A stretch of DNA of 64,000 nt from Syncephalis fuscata. Its lineage: Eukaryota > Zoopagomycota > Zoopagomycetes > Zoopagales > Piptocephalidaceae. The translations under genes were made by a program, and so were the position numbers. The stretch is from positions 434,001-498,000 of the forward strand of contig JAHLTZ010000003.1 in assembly GCA_025786725.1 (NCBI GenBank), written 5' to 3'. The notes beneath the pieces are model-generated. The model was not told where the DNA came from. It did no database searches and saw nothing but the letters and a program-made list of their open reading frames with translations. Positions 24,456-36,728 of this stretch are shown one piece after another; the first letter of the stretch is position 1, and every line of letters starts with the position of its first letter.

Positions 24456-25290
24456 GGTGGTCAAATGACTATATTTAATGGTATTTGTACATTTGAACTA
24501 CACATCCAATCTATTGAACATGATGATGGGCGGTGAGTGACGTCGATCATCAAAATACTCATCATCATAGATTCGTTATCCAGTATGCATATATTCAGTA
24601 CACATATATCCTCTATTCACCTATATCACTCCCATTCTGTCCCACACTACTGTGTATCATTCTATGATATACTAGACACATTTATTTTATATATTTTAAT
24701 AAACTTCACTCATTCCACTCATTACGCTATACACACTCTAACTTTAACCTCATTTTATATGCTCTCTTACTATACATTTATCATTCTACATATCACTCTA
24801 TACTCGTATAGCCATGCTCTATCCAAAACTACTTTTATTTTTGTTCTAGCACCACGGTTAGTAAATGTTGACTAATGTCGGTCATCTGCTCATGCATATA
24901 TGTTCAATAATTTTGACATAACTAATCGTCATTTCACTTTGTATATTCTTTGTATATATTATTTTATCATTTTATTATTTAATAACTATGCGCTATCCAT
25001 TGCAATTGTCCATTTAATTTTAGTTTTATTATTAATAAAAGTTTGCTTATTTTGTTCATTCACTCATTAAACTATATGTACTTAAAAACTATAATAGTAA
25101 AATGTATTCAGTGTAACATGTAATGATATATAGTAGTATAGACATATATTATTAACTATATAGGTGAATATTGGATATATATATACTGGATAATGAATCT
25201 ACAATGATGAGTATTTGATGATTGATGTCACTCACCACTCATCATCGTGTTCAATAATTGGATGTTATTAAATTTAGTCATTTTAATTAC
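24456..25290. mobile_element. Foldback (MITE-like) element with ~100-bp inverted arms
   Basis: The left arm (24463-24620) and the reverse complement of the right arm (25165-25290) match closely. Shared in order: AAATGACT-ATTTAAT, ACATCCAAT-TATTGAACA, GATGATG-G-GGTGAGTGAC, ATCATCAAA-TACTCATCAT, TAGATTC-TTATCCAGTAT and ATTCACCTATA. The left arm carries an extra ~22 nt near 24480-24501. The ~540-bp interior is AT-rich with no transposase. This is the layout of a non-autonomous DNA transposon. Ends and target duplication are not certain. Confidence 0.75.
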
Positions 25291-25405
25291 AAATCACACG
25301 GAGTTATTGTTGATAAATACTTGAGATTATTGTAGTAGCCGTAACAGAAATAAATAATACAACCAACTGACAAAATTAATAACATATCATGATACTAAGT
25401 TTATT

Positions 25406-26741
25406 TCACTTGGTAATTGCTTGATTAAACAACTTTGCTGCTTCTATTGGTGCATCTCCATCTAGCCAAGCTTTGCCCAAATCATTAAATCCCATTTGAA
25501 CAACTTTCCGTCCAGCTAGATTGCATCCTGTCAATGCAGCGGCCAATACAGCCGATTCACCGCCACCTAGCCAGTCGGTATCTTGTCGACTCGCTGCTGT
25601 TACGCGTGCTGATGGCAGCCGTGAGACAAGACGATGTATTACGCCAGCAGTAAATGTATCACCCGCCCCCACCGGATCAACTACTGTCATCGATTCAGCG
25701 TCAAATTGTCGTGCAGGTGTATGAAAAACCGTTAAATCTGCTTGCACACCACTATTCTTCAAAGGAACCTGACAACTGTAGGCACCATGCTCGCCCCAAG
25801 TACAGAAAAGAAGTGCGCTAATTGACAAGTTAGCAGAAAATAAATAATAGAAAATAACAAGCCGCTTAATCAAATTACCCTGGTCTACATTGTTGGCTAA
25901 TATGCTTTAAAAAGGCAACACCATCGGTAGTGTCCGGTGTTGCTTTCTCCGCGTACAATCGCGAAAATAATGCCACGTCAACCAGTGGCAATAGCTCATT
26001 AAGGCCAACACGTCCAGGTGATTCAAATTCTTGTGAAATACAGCGCGGTGGTAATAGCGATGACGACGACGACGACGAACCATCCAATGCTAAATATTAG
26101 TTCAAGTCAGTTATAATAATAGCAACAATATTCTATTGTACTGTGGCTGGCCTCTATTTTTACCTCGCAACCATTTTGCAAAAGCAACAATCGTAGGCAC
26201 ATTACGACCCTCCAAATGAACCCAATCGACCGTTTGCCGGCCTTGTTTGGCTTGTGCTAAAGCTGTCGATTGTTGATTTGCTTTGTCAAATGTTAAACGA
26301 TAAGCATTTTGCAACTCATCCAGCGTAAGTTCTGGCACTCGCCGATACGATATAATTGTTCGTGTATTAGTTTTCCGGCTAATTAATACCATTGCACTAG
26401 GCAGCGATAATCCTGGCCGATACGCGCAGCCTTCCGTATCCACATGATTTTTGGCCAGCTCATTTAGGTAATGTCTAACAAAAAATATGTCTAGAACTAT
26501 CTCTGCAACGCGCTTAGTCTACTTGCTGTGACTTATCGACATCACCAAGAGAAGAGACAAGAAAGACACACCGTGCCGGAAATTGAGCCAAGACAGTTGC
26601 GGAATTGCCTCCATTGCCGCCGCGTCGTTCCTCGATAGCAAGAGAAGGCACTTTACTATCTTCAGCCGGATACTCTGCCAAGTGAAGCAATGTATCGACA
26701 TAAAAAGCACCTACCAACATAATACTGTATGGCTTGTCCAT
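25406..26741 (-). CDS. Ketohexokinase-like PfkB sugar kinase, 380 aa
   Basis: PfkB-family kinase, most like ketohexokinase, which phosphorylates fructose to fructose-1-phosphate with ATP. Four exons on the minus strand: 26741-26533, 26474-26164, 26089-25879 and 25817-25406; the sum is divisible by three. The N-terminus (MDKPYSIMLVGAFYVDTLLH) and RRGGNGGNSATVL match PfkB signature 1; VDWVHLEGRNV is KHK-like; DPVGAGDTFTAGVIH is signature 2 with the catalytic Asp. An upstream in-frame Met adds ten residues; I prefer MDKPYS by similarity. The first donor (AA|GTCACA) is non-consensus and the least sure junction. A Ser run in exon 3 lies in a loop. It sits between Tyr9 and Tyr10 with no obvious functional tie. 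Another PfkB specificity is possible. Confidence 0.82.
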
Positions 26742-27804
26742 GGTAAAAAGTAAAGAAACAGATACAAGCAAGAGTTGTTATCATAATGATAATAGTTGGC
26801 ATTATTTTGCCTCCTCATTCAGCACGTAAATCTTTTTACGCAATCAATTGTAATAATTTGAATAGTTGATTTGTGTTTAAATCATCATTCATAATAAATA
26901 TTAATGTAATATAATAACATTATCACTTCCATAAACTATAATTTATTGTAACAGAACATTGTATCAGTAATAATATTAAATATTTAAATAAAGAATGTAA
27001 CATACTATTTGAGTTTTTTGAAATATTTGAGGTCGATCATTGTTGTTACTGGCTATGTGTAAAAGATTGATTGAATATTAATAGAAGCCATATGATTGCG
27101 ATTCCATGTCATTCTGCATTTGTTGTTATTGCATCTGAATGATCTCTTATATTTTCTAATATTCTACTGTTGCATGTTGGGTATATTTGTAATGTAAGAT
27201 CAATATTAATATAATTATTATAAAGTCGTTTATTAAACAGCCATTTTCCCTATAGCCAATCTGACTAAATAAATGGCATTTTGAACAATCAATATTATAA
27301 TGGCAATATATATATATTAAATAATAGTAAATATAACTAATCAATTACATTATTGTATTGATAATTACGCATGAATTAGCTAATGTTGAATGCAATATTA
27401 TACATGTTATAGTAATGGATGGGTGCTTAATTGTATTTAAAGAAAAAGGTGGTGAAATGAGTAAATAAAAAATGTAAAAGTCAAGGTACAATAACTCCTA
27501 TATTTTAATATAGCCATTGCTGGAAATATAGATTAATGTGGATTATGCACTCCATATTTTTAGTTACACTGTTTTGCGCAATTATACATAGACACATAAT
27601 AAATTAATGTAATTAAATATGAAAATTTACTGTTACGCGATGATGTAGTAGTGTGTGATCAAGTATGTGTCAAAATTAAGAAAAAAGATAAAGGAAAGAC
27701 AATTGCTGTATTACTGTACTTATCAAACAAACGCTGGAATTAGATACTCGATGTTATTAGCTGATGGGATAAAGATTATTGAATTCAATTGAAGTAGTAT
27801 TCAA
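26742..27804. other. Intergenic, KHK to Tyr10
   Basis: Very AT-rich noncoding DNA; no gene, RNA or clear repeat recognised. Confidence 0.5.
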
Positions 27805-29512
27805 TTAAGCTGAGGAACCAGTAGAAGGATCGACAGAATACACGTTATCAAGATCGATAGGAACAGTGCTTGAATCGGAGTAAGTATAGACATCGGTTGA
27901 ATTGGTGCCGGACAATTCTTGTTGCTTCATTTCGTCAAGTGCCGCCAACTTGGTATTAGCAGCCGTAACCAATGCCGTTACATTAACTTGTCCATTTTCG
28001 GCGCGAGGCACGCTAACAGGCACCTGGGTATTGCCTCTTGCAACGTAAACGGTGGACTGTTCGGCTGCAACAACCGTCAGTAGTTCTTGATTATTGATTA
28101 TAGCAGCAGGTGAGATATAGCCTGGCTGCTTATTAAGACGAATAACTAGCTCTCGTAACATGGTCTCTGTTTCACGAATAAGCGTTTTGTTGAGATTTTG
28201 TCGACGGATAATTTCCTCTCTAAGCGGTGTGCAAGTACGAAGACTAATGATATGCTTGCGATCAGTCTCTTCAAGATCATCCGCCTGTCGTTCTTCTTTG
28301 TGCTGATAAATCTCGTCAATGTCCTGCTTGCTAGAACGCTGCCCTTTTGTCTTCCATTTAATTAGTTTGTGCTCTACAAAGGACGATACAATGTCATGTA
28401 TAGTGTGGCCAATGCTCACACCGATGCTAGCCTTGAGGTTACTGCCGATGCTGGCGCCCACGTTAGCACCGATGCTATTGCTGATGCCGGTGCTAATACC
28501 AAACAAGCTATGGTCCAATAGACCTCGACGACTGAATCGGCTATTATTGTTTTCATTGCGATTGGCTAGTCTGTCATAGACGTAGCAGAGACTGCGAGTG
28601 TCCATAATATCACCAACGCGTACATTAAACGGAGTAAGCACATCGTTAATGTTAGCACGTGAGTTATCGGCGTTACGGCCACCGTAGTCCCTAGCATTTC
28701 GAGAACTACGTGCTTGCCACAGCGCCCATTGCATATCAATAAACGAGTGATGGATATAGAAAATTGGATCATTGGGGCTATAGGGCGTACCCATATGACC
28801 GCCAATATTAGCATGGACAAGATTGTGCGCGGGAGATTCAAGTCTCGCATTAAACTCGGCATAGTTTGCCGCTTCATCGGCAACTATTCTAAGTGCCTCA
28901 GGCGAGTAGAAGGAACCTAGACGGGACCCGCCATTAAAACGTCGCTGAAGACAGTAAGGCCGAGGAAAATGTGTTCGCCATCTTGCAAGTTGGCCATCCA
29001 TGACGCAACCATCGCTCCTACGGCCATTGCCGCCAAACCAGGTTGGTGAAAAGATGATATCATTGTCGGGTGCTTGTGAAGTAACCGACCAATCCTATAA
29101 TAAACAATAAACAGGAATACATTAATATTGAATCAATAAAATGGTAACTGCAATAAATAGAACTTACCCAATAAGGAAGCATCACACTAGGATCGATGCG
29201 TTGTAATTGGTATTCAAATGATCGGATAAACAAGCGATGCCAAGGTAAAAACCATGCCGTACCATGGGCTCTGGTCTGGTATTGGGAGTGTAGATTAGCA
29301 AACGCATCGTAGCTGTTTGGACGTGGTAATGATACCAGAGTGCGAAGAGCGCTGAAAAAAGCATCCAACTGTTGCCGGTTCAGCCTTTTAATATCCTGTC
29401 GCACACGGATGCTACATCCTTGAGCATCGACTGATGGGATGCCAGTGTCAACACCGGCAAATAGACATGTAGCAACTGCTAATGTTGCTGTTAAGAAGCG
29501 AGAAAACCGCAT
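27805..29512 (-). CDS. Tyr10: tyrosinase with Asn after first CuB His, 544 aa
   Basis: Exons 29512-29168 and 29094-27805; only the PYW|DW intron (phase 0) is kept. The signal peptide ends near SVDAQ. CuA: NLH, AHG, PWHR. CuB: HNLVH and IHHSFIDM. Like Tyr7 it has Asn after the first CuB His, with Glu four residues before that His. The linker after LCYVYD is unusual: an alternating Gly/Ala/Ser/Ile segment of about 40 residues (ISNSIGANVGASIGSNL and onward), then a Lys-rich and Glu-rich stretch. The C-terminal domain has a variant start (RKHIISLR instead of DRSELVALR) but keeps YISPAAII. The gene is on the strand opposite to Tyr2-9. No frame breaks. Confidence 0.94.
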
Positions 29513-30314
29513 TTGGATGTGTTACAATGTGATGCTGATTACGATGTAAATATTAAATGCAGCAATTAATCGAATGCCAGATAGAAGTTGTGTTATTATT
29601 AGTAAATTTGAGTATTAATGCGAGTAAAGCGGAATGATGAAGCACTAAGCAGCTATTTGGTAAACGGTCGACCAGCGGTAAACTAATGCGAATGCACAAT
29701 AAAAAGGCAATATTAAAAGCTATGTGGTTGTCTAAACGTACTGCTTCTATATCGGCGTGCTTTTATAAGTCATGTAGCAATGGCCGTGTAGCAATGGTCA
29801 CGCAGTATTGTCCAAAACAAGCTGCTCTATAAATCATAATACATTTCCATATAAGGATCAACTGTATCATATTGTATGATGTTGCTCGTTAGGAGACAGC
29901 TTTTTACCATAAACAGACATGCAAACCATCTACTTTTCTGGTTTATTGAGAACCTGGACAAGCATTACCGGATTATCAGGCTGTGGTTGTCACAGATATA
30001 CGTTTCCGTTTATTCTCCTTGTTTTACTGAGTATTTGCAATGGCAAACGGAATAGAGCTATTTTAAAAGCAATAATATATAGATTTACTGGATATTATAC
30101 GAAACATTGTATTGAGGAAAAAACGGCTAACATGCAAGCACTATACTATTTTACCGAACATTAATGATGCAATATATTAAAATTGAGCATATGTTTGAAT
30201 AATAATTCAAGCATTTTAATTTTAATTATTCAAAACAACGATACAACATGCAAGCGCGTTTTAAATGCTGCTATTTATTAATTCAAATTTAAACATGTCT
30301 ATACACATTTAGCT
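29513..30314. other. Intergenic, Tyr10 promoter side and ALG13 3' side
   Basis: No gene recognised; an 81-codon ORF at 29919-30164 looks random. Confidence 0.5.
29760..29767 (-). promoter_or_regulatory. TATA-like box upstream of Tyr10
   Basis: TATAAAAG on the minus strand, about 250 bp before the Tyr10 start codon. Confidence 0.35.
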
Positions 30315-31185
30315 TTATTGCTGTTTTTTAGATTCAGGGAACTGAATAACACCTTCAAGAATAGAGCTAAATCGCTCAGGAGCCTGGATCGGAAATGGCA
30401 CAAGTCCCATGTGTCGTTGCTCATTTAGTGCGGTAATTAATTCACTATAGATAGAGTAAGACCAAGTATACGTGTGGCAAAAATACACAACCATGCACAG
30501 CAGTACTTACTCGCATTCTGCTGCAACCAAATAATCCTCTTTATGAAGAGCAACTGCCAGTTCCGCCTGATGATTATCCATCAAGTCGGTGTTGGCTACG
30601 ACAATAAGGGGTTTATTCCAGCGTAATGTTTCCAAAATAGACCCTGAACCTAGTTATCCGGTTAATCATATTTTCAATAACTAACATCACTGCTGCTATG
30701 GCAATATTCATCGTGAACTAACCAGCATGGCTGATCACTAGATCGGCCATTCGTAAATCGCCAGCCAGAGATGGTCGATAGTCGTATCCTGAGATGACAA
30801 TTGTCAACTCATAGTCTGTTTTATTACTGCTATCATATTCTTTTTCTACCCATTGGATTAGTGTTTCATCAGTAACTGGGTTGTAATGATAGTGTAGCGC
30901 GTTGTTTGAACTATTACTAGACAGTGCTGTTGTGAATGTTGGTTTACTGCGGCCATACTGTACAGTAAGCCGTTGGTAACCAGCGCGTACTGCAGCGTGC
31001 AGGAATGGCGCCGACGTGACGGTACGCACTAACGCGTCAAAGCCCGTTGAGCCTACCGTAACAAAGATGGAGCGGCTACCTGCACTTAGAGCATACTCAT
31101 TAGATGCTGCCGTTGTATAAACCGAATGTGGATAAACAGCGGCCATAAGTAAAAAATAAATAGATAGATTCACTGCTTTAGCCAC
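30315..31185 (-). CDS. ALG13: ALG13, UDP-GlcNAc transferase catalytic subunit, 243 aa
   Basis: Adds the second GlcNAc to dolichol-PP-GlcNAc at the cytosolic ER face, together with membrane partner Alg14. Exons 31185-30723, 30649-30511 and 30444-30315 join in frame. Diagnostic segments: [14 protein letters not shown] near the N-terminus, [19 protein letters not shown], then [19 protein letters not shown] and MDNHQAELA, matching the glycosyltransferase-28 C-terminal fold. Odd point: Alg13 normally starts almost at FVTVG, but here ~38 residues precede it, including a hydrophobic stretch ([13 protein letters not shown]). Either translation starts later at an unrecognised codon or this Alg13 has its own membrane anchor. 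It shares the N-glycan pathway with RFT1 nearby. Confidence 0.93.
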
Positions 31186-33292
31186 AATGGCTGTGTATTA
31201 ATTTGTTATTATTATGCGATCACAGCTGCTAGATATAATGATGCTAATTCACATTGTCATTTGACCGCTAAATCACATTCAATGGTTAATAAACCGTTTT
31301 TCTATAGAAGTTGTATTATAATATTAAATAACACACAACATATCATATGTTTATTAGGTGAACAATAATATGCGCTCTTTTATAGATGCATGATCTAAAA
31401 TATTAGCCTGCCACATAGGTCTGATGTTTAGAAAAAAGGAAACGAGAAAAAAATAAAATAAAAGAGATAAGACGTAGGAAGAAACCTTGGATGTTAAGGC
31501 ATTAAGGAATAAGATCTGTCAGATCAAGGAGAAGAAAATGGGCGTAGTGTAAGGTCTACGCCTTTTTGTTACAATATCTTACTAGTACTATATTAAAGTA
31601 TCTAATAGAGCCATACGAATTGTCTATAAATATAAACAGTGTCAAATAATTTTACTATTTATATACAAGAACACCCTATAACATAGTAAACATTGGTAGT
31701 TATTAGTTAATGGTATATAAGTAATTCAGCTAATAATTTATTTAAAACGGAATGTTAATGTGTTGTCACTCAGTGCGTAAGCTCAGTATCAAAAGTTAGA
31801 TGGAATAGGCAACTGACCTATGCTACAAGTACACCGTTACATCTAAATATCTATTAAGCCTTTAAAAATCATTCTAGAATAAAAAGTATTATTCTATGCC
31901 ATTCTATTGCCAGCTGAAAATAAGCATGCGCCTTGTATAAATATCATGTCAAAATAATTTGAAAAACCGCATCATACTTTACTCGTATTCATTTACTTAT
32001 CTTATTTGTCCTCTGTGCTTGTCCCTATAAGCATGTACATGTTTACTGTATGGTCCTCGCTTTTACTGTTTAAACATCTGTAGGAATAAGCTATGATAAT
32101 GGTATCGACCTGCCTGACTATCAGTTAGTCAACAGGCAAGTGGTGTTGGTTGGTCACAGAGGCAGCTACGCTACTTTGCAATATGGTCACTCCCGAACGG
32201 GCACTGCCAAAAATCAATTTCTATACTGTGTTTGCTTCAGTTTTAGTATTTATGATGGATCGTATATATGTCTACAGTTATTTGTGTAAGCCATAGTATA
32301 TTGCTTTGTTTATAGGATCTATTGGTCGTTTGCTACTTTACCCCTATCAGTTAATTGATGCGATTATGCCGTATTAAGGGCTTGATTACGTACAATGGAT
32401 CGTACGTAGACGTGGCCGTCGAGTCTCAGTATACACTAGTCCACCGACTGTAGTTCAAATGTGCAATTACCAGGATATGTTTATTGCCTTAAGCATAGGC
32501 TCGAGTAGCGAAATGGTGAAGCGCTCAATGTGAGCACGATGGCGTTGGAAGGGTCATAGGTCGGCGGGAATACCAGCGGTAGATGGCCGCGCTAAGGATG
32601 CGCTCGTATTGCCACAGATTACCTTGGATCTGGTATTGGTCTCGCGCGACAAGCACTCTGGAAACGGCCAATTGCAATAGTCATTTTAGCGTCCTTTTCC
32701 GTACTCATTCGATAGATAGACATTTGACGTATCGACAGTAGCTTTTTGGTATATTTGAAAGAAATCATACCTGTTTATGACGACAAGGGCGTCGGACCTC
32801 CATCGGATATTATTGCCCGATGCGAAACTGGTACATCAAGAGTTAAACGAGATAGACCAGACGGCTTATACCACAAGAGTGATGGTAAATACACTACACG
32901 TCTTTGGCATATAAAAATCACTTTATAAATGCTATATTGTGGACAAATAGCTATGCGTTCTATGTAAAGAAGCATGCTGTACTAGCTAATAAACATATCA
33001 TACATTCATCATACATATTTGCTTTAGTTGTTTTGTGTGCTCGGCTTTTATACTTTGTTGTTTACTGCATAGTCGTTATTTTTAATTTTTAATTCTATTT
33101 ATTTATTATAATGTCAATTAACAATTACCAATCTAAATACTGTTTAAACTGTTATATCAAGTATTTAGTCCTGTCTTGGTTTTACGAGCTGTCTAAGATG
33201 TCGAATAAATTTTAGTTCACTTTTTATACTACAAAATGGTTAATGGTATTAACTGTATAGTGTTTGTTCATCTCATCTATCTATCTATCTAT
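31186..33292. other. Intergenic, ALG13 to RFT1, with a GC-richer island
   Basis: 31186-32080 is AT-rich noncoding. 32090-32930 is distinctly GC-richer, with an open stretch at its end (32746-32928) but no recognised protein; it may be a decayed gene. A short TATC microsatellite lies at about 33274-33295. Confidence 0.45.
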
Positions 33293-35249
33293 CTATAAAG
33301 GATACGTGACAGCGGCAAATGGTAAAAATACGCCTAAACCAATGCCAATATGCATTCCCTTGTTTCGTAGTGTAATCCAGCCAATGTATTGTTCAGACCA
33401 CCATGTTACAGCACAAGCTAGCAATGCAATCAGACTAGGTAGTTTAGATGGCAACATATGTTTAGCCGATAAATAAGCACTGGACTGATCATTTGTTGTT
33501 GATACCGGCCCTAGTGCCGATTCAACTTGTGTGACACGACTTTGAGCAAATCGTAGACTCCATACAATACGGAGCAGCATGTTAAACGCATTAGCAATGA
33601 CCAAGGCAGCAGCACCCATATGGAATACACGCATAAGTAGAGCACCCAGTGCTAAATACATGGCCGAGAATAGCATCATAGCACGACTTTGAGCGGTAAT
33701 ATCCATAGGTCGTGCAACTGCTTGCACAAATGATTCGGTAACACCGTTGACACCCATAATGGGAACATATATACAGTAGAGGGCAAGAACTGCTGGAGCT
33801 GCTGTTTTAATCGACCACTGGGAACCGGCCAAAATGTCTACAAGTGTACCGGTATAAGCTGGTGCAAAACAAACAAATACAAGCCCACATAATAGGTGGA
33901 ACTTGATTATGGATACCAAGACTTGACAGACATATTTAATTGCGTTCTGACATGGTTTACACGTGTAGCATCTGCCTCTGATGATTCAGTCGATATAGAC
34001 ACAAGTGTGTCGTCATTAGGAAACGTCTTGGCAAAGAATACACGAATGGTTTCTTCCATTGGCTGATAAACAATTCTAGCTACTAATGAACCTATTGACA
34101 GTATATATGTGTAGTGTTATCCATTGCCTACAATAAAATGCAATGCTAGACTTACCATAGTTAACGACAAATGCATAGATACCTTGATCGTAAGGTGAAC
34201 AGAATAACGACATTAATATTTTGTCACCTTCAGTAAGTAAATGTTTGAGTATAGACTGTTTAGCAAATGTGCCGGCCAATCCAAGTAACTGACGGTTAAA
34301 GTAATAACGCCTAATAAATTGTTACCTATGTTTTATTGTTGTTTTAAATAACTTACCGCTTATCAGCAGTCATAATAGGTCGAGGTACAAGCTGCCATAG
34401 AGGTATGGTATTAATGTCGTTTGGATGTTGAAAGGCTTGTTTAACGAAATACAGCACATGGCCCCCTACAAATAACAGACTGTAGGTAAGTTGAGCAGCG
34501 GCAAATGCCATTATACCAAGTTGATTGACACCATCTGGACGGAGCGACGCTTGCTGTGAGCCATAAAGAGTAATACCCAACGTTGTAAGACAGCGAACAA
34601 CAACGCCTACACCTTCGGTGACAACTCGTAGTCGAAATAGCATATTCACCTGCGTAAGAATGAAAAGAGGCTCAGCTGCCAGTTCTATTAAAGATGAAGC
34701 CCCATATAGCAGAACGGCAATGTCGTAGTATGGCGGTTTATCTGCCTCTGCAACCGAATACCACATGTAATAGCTGCAACATAAAATAGAAGCTGCTGTT
34801 CCTATTACCACTGGCAAATAGGAAAGATTAATCAATTGTTGTGTACGTCCCATACGACTACGCTCCAGCACAAATGTACGCTTTTCGTTCGTTAAATCCC
34901 TGGAAGAGTCGTTGCCATCATTATTGCTATCATCGCCATTAATGGAGGTATCATCGGTACGCAGTAAAGCACAGCGGAATCCCTCACGAGATAGAAATAA
35001 AACCGACGCAATTAATAGTTCTAATTGAATAGAAGCTACGCCAAGAACATCGGGTGTAGTGTAGCGTACTAAAACCTGATTAAGCGTAAAAGTAACCATA
35101 CGCGAGAAGAATTGTAGCATGACGAGATATGAAGCACCGCGCATGGTTTGTGATAATACATTGTTGCTTGAAGACGCGGCATGAGTGGTGGTGGTATTGG
35201 CAGTATTCTGTGCCGCCCCAGCACGTCTTGTTAAAGTCGGTTCACTCAT
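33293..35249 (-). CDS. RFT1: RFT1, ER lipid-linked oligosaccharide protein, 615 aa
   Basis: Multi-spanning ER protein needed for use of Man5GlcNAc2-PP-dolichol in N-glycosylation; a direct flippase role is disputed. Exons 35249-34357, 34310-34156 and 34091-33293. Typical segments: YLVMLQFFSRMVTFTLNQVL, REGFRCALLR, ACTFAK-type LAGTFAKQSILKHLLTEGDK, and hydrophobic helices throughout. A low-complexity Asp/Asn insert follows REGFRCALLR. The frame breaks near 33945 (GAACG on the coding strand), between QPMEETIRVFFAK and the IIKFHLLCGLVF helix; one added base joins them and makes the sum 616 codons. It is divergent from HMG-CoA lyase across 279 bp. Confidence 0.92.
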
Positions 35250-35528
35250 ATTTAGTTGTAAATAAAAATAAATTAGCTGCTCATTCAGTAGATTGTTTTA
35301 TTTAAAGGAGCAATAGCGAGAATTAAGCTGTAGACGAAGCAACACATAGATTTGAGATAGTTTAATTAGACTTGCAGAAAACAAATTGACCAAATTACTT
35401 ATTCATTTGGTAACATTATTAATTAATAATGCCATATTTAATAAATTTTAGATAAAAATTCCACATAACATCCCTTCTTTTATGAATAAGAAATTGCTTT
35501 TGCTTTTATTCAATAAGTACTTGTAATC
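35250..35528. promoter_or_regulatory. Bidirectional promoter, RFT1 and HMG-CoA lyase
   Basis: A 279-bp AT-rich gap between divergent start codons; it must serve both genes. No specific site is recognised. Confidence 0.5.
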
Positions 35529-36728
35529 ATGCCAGTTGGACGCTACTTACTCCGTTCTATCGCCTCCTCCAAACCACTGCTTTCCTGTTGGCAGCCTTAT
35601 GCCGGCGGTATGCAGCGCACCATCTCTAGCACCGCAGTAAGCAAAAGCAGCAGTGATAAGCAATAGATGTGTAATAATAATTGCTGCGATAGCTAGACGT
35701 AAAAATCGTCGAAGTAGGACCTCGGGACGGTCTCCAGAATGAAAAGAAGATTGTGCCAACTGAGGTCAAAGTAGAGCTTATCAACCGTTTAACTGCAGCA
35801 GGCTTACCTGTAATTGAAGCTACCTCGTTTGTATCGCCCAAATGGGTACCACAAGTAAGCGATTTATGAACATAAATAGTTATCTGGATAGGGGGCAATA
35901 AAATTATACCAAACGGCTAACTGACGAGCTATCGATAGATGGCCGATGCCAAAGAAGTAATGCAGCATATTAAGCGACAGCCACACGTTAGCTACCCTGT
36001 ATTGACACCAAATCTAAAAGGAATAGAGCAGGCGCTTACAGTGGGCGTAGAAGAGGTAGCAATCTTTGGTGCTGCATCAGAAACGTTTAGCAAGCGTAAT
36101 ATCAATTGCTCGATCGACGAAAGTCTGGCCAACTTTGATGAGGTTATGCAACTAGCAAAACAGCATAATGTTCGTGTTCGAGGGTAACTATTGTTTATTT
36201 ATTGAAGTTGAAACAATACTGATTTTACGTACTATTAGATACGTGTCATGTGTGCTTGGCTGTCCCTATGAAGGTGCCATTAGCCCCAATAAGGTGGCTC
36301 AAGTTGCAGAAAAGTTACATCATATGGGCTGTTACGAGATATCATTGGGTGACACAATTGGTGTAGGCACACCGGGTGCTATGAGAAACCTAATAGAAGC
36401 CGTGACCGAGCGTGTACCGGCCAGCAAACTAGCCGTGCATTGTCACGATACTTACGGCCAAGCATTGGCCAACATCCTAGCTGCTTTGGATATGGGCATA
36501 CGCACGGTGGATAGCTCAGTGGCCGGTCTAGGCGGCTGTCCATATGCCAAAGGCGCAACGGGAAATGTAGCGACTGAAGATGTTGTCTATATGCTTGAAG
36601 GTCTAGGCTTGACGACAGGCGTTGATTTGGCACGACTTGTATCAGTGGGTAATTATATTTCAGAAAAGCTTGGACGGCCCAATGCTTCTAGAGCGGCCAA
36701 TGCTATCACAGCACGCGATCACTCATAA
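35529..36728 (+). CDS. HMGCL: Hydroxymethylglutaryl-CoA lyase, 334 aa
   Basis: Cleaves HMG-CoA to acetoacetate and acetyl-CoA in leucine breakdown. Exons 35529-35636, 35693-35854, 35939-36183 and 36239-36728, all in frame. The first exon encodes an Arg/Ser-rich leader ([14 protein letters not shown]) typical of mitochondrial import. Then [12 protein letters not shown] (metal and substrate site), [44 protein letters not shown] and the active-site loop [19 protein letters not shown] with the reactive Cys. No C-terminal peroxisome signal. Near full-length similarity to animal HMGCL makes this the most secure call here, and it has no frame breaks. Confidence 0.97.
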
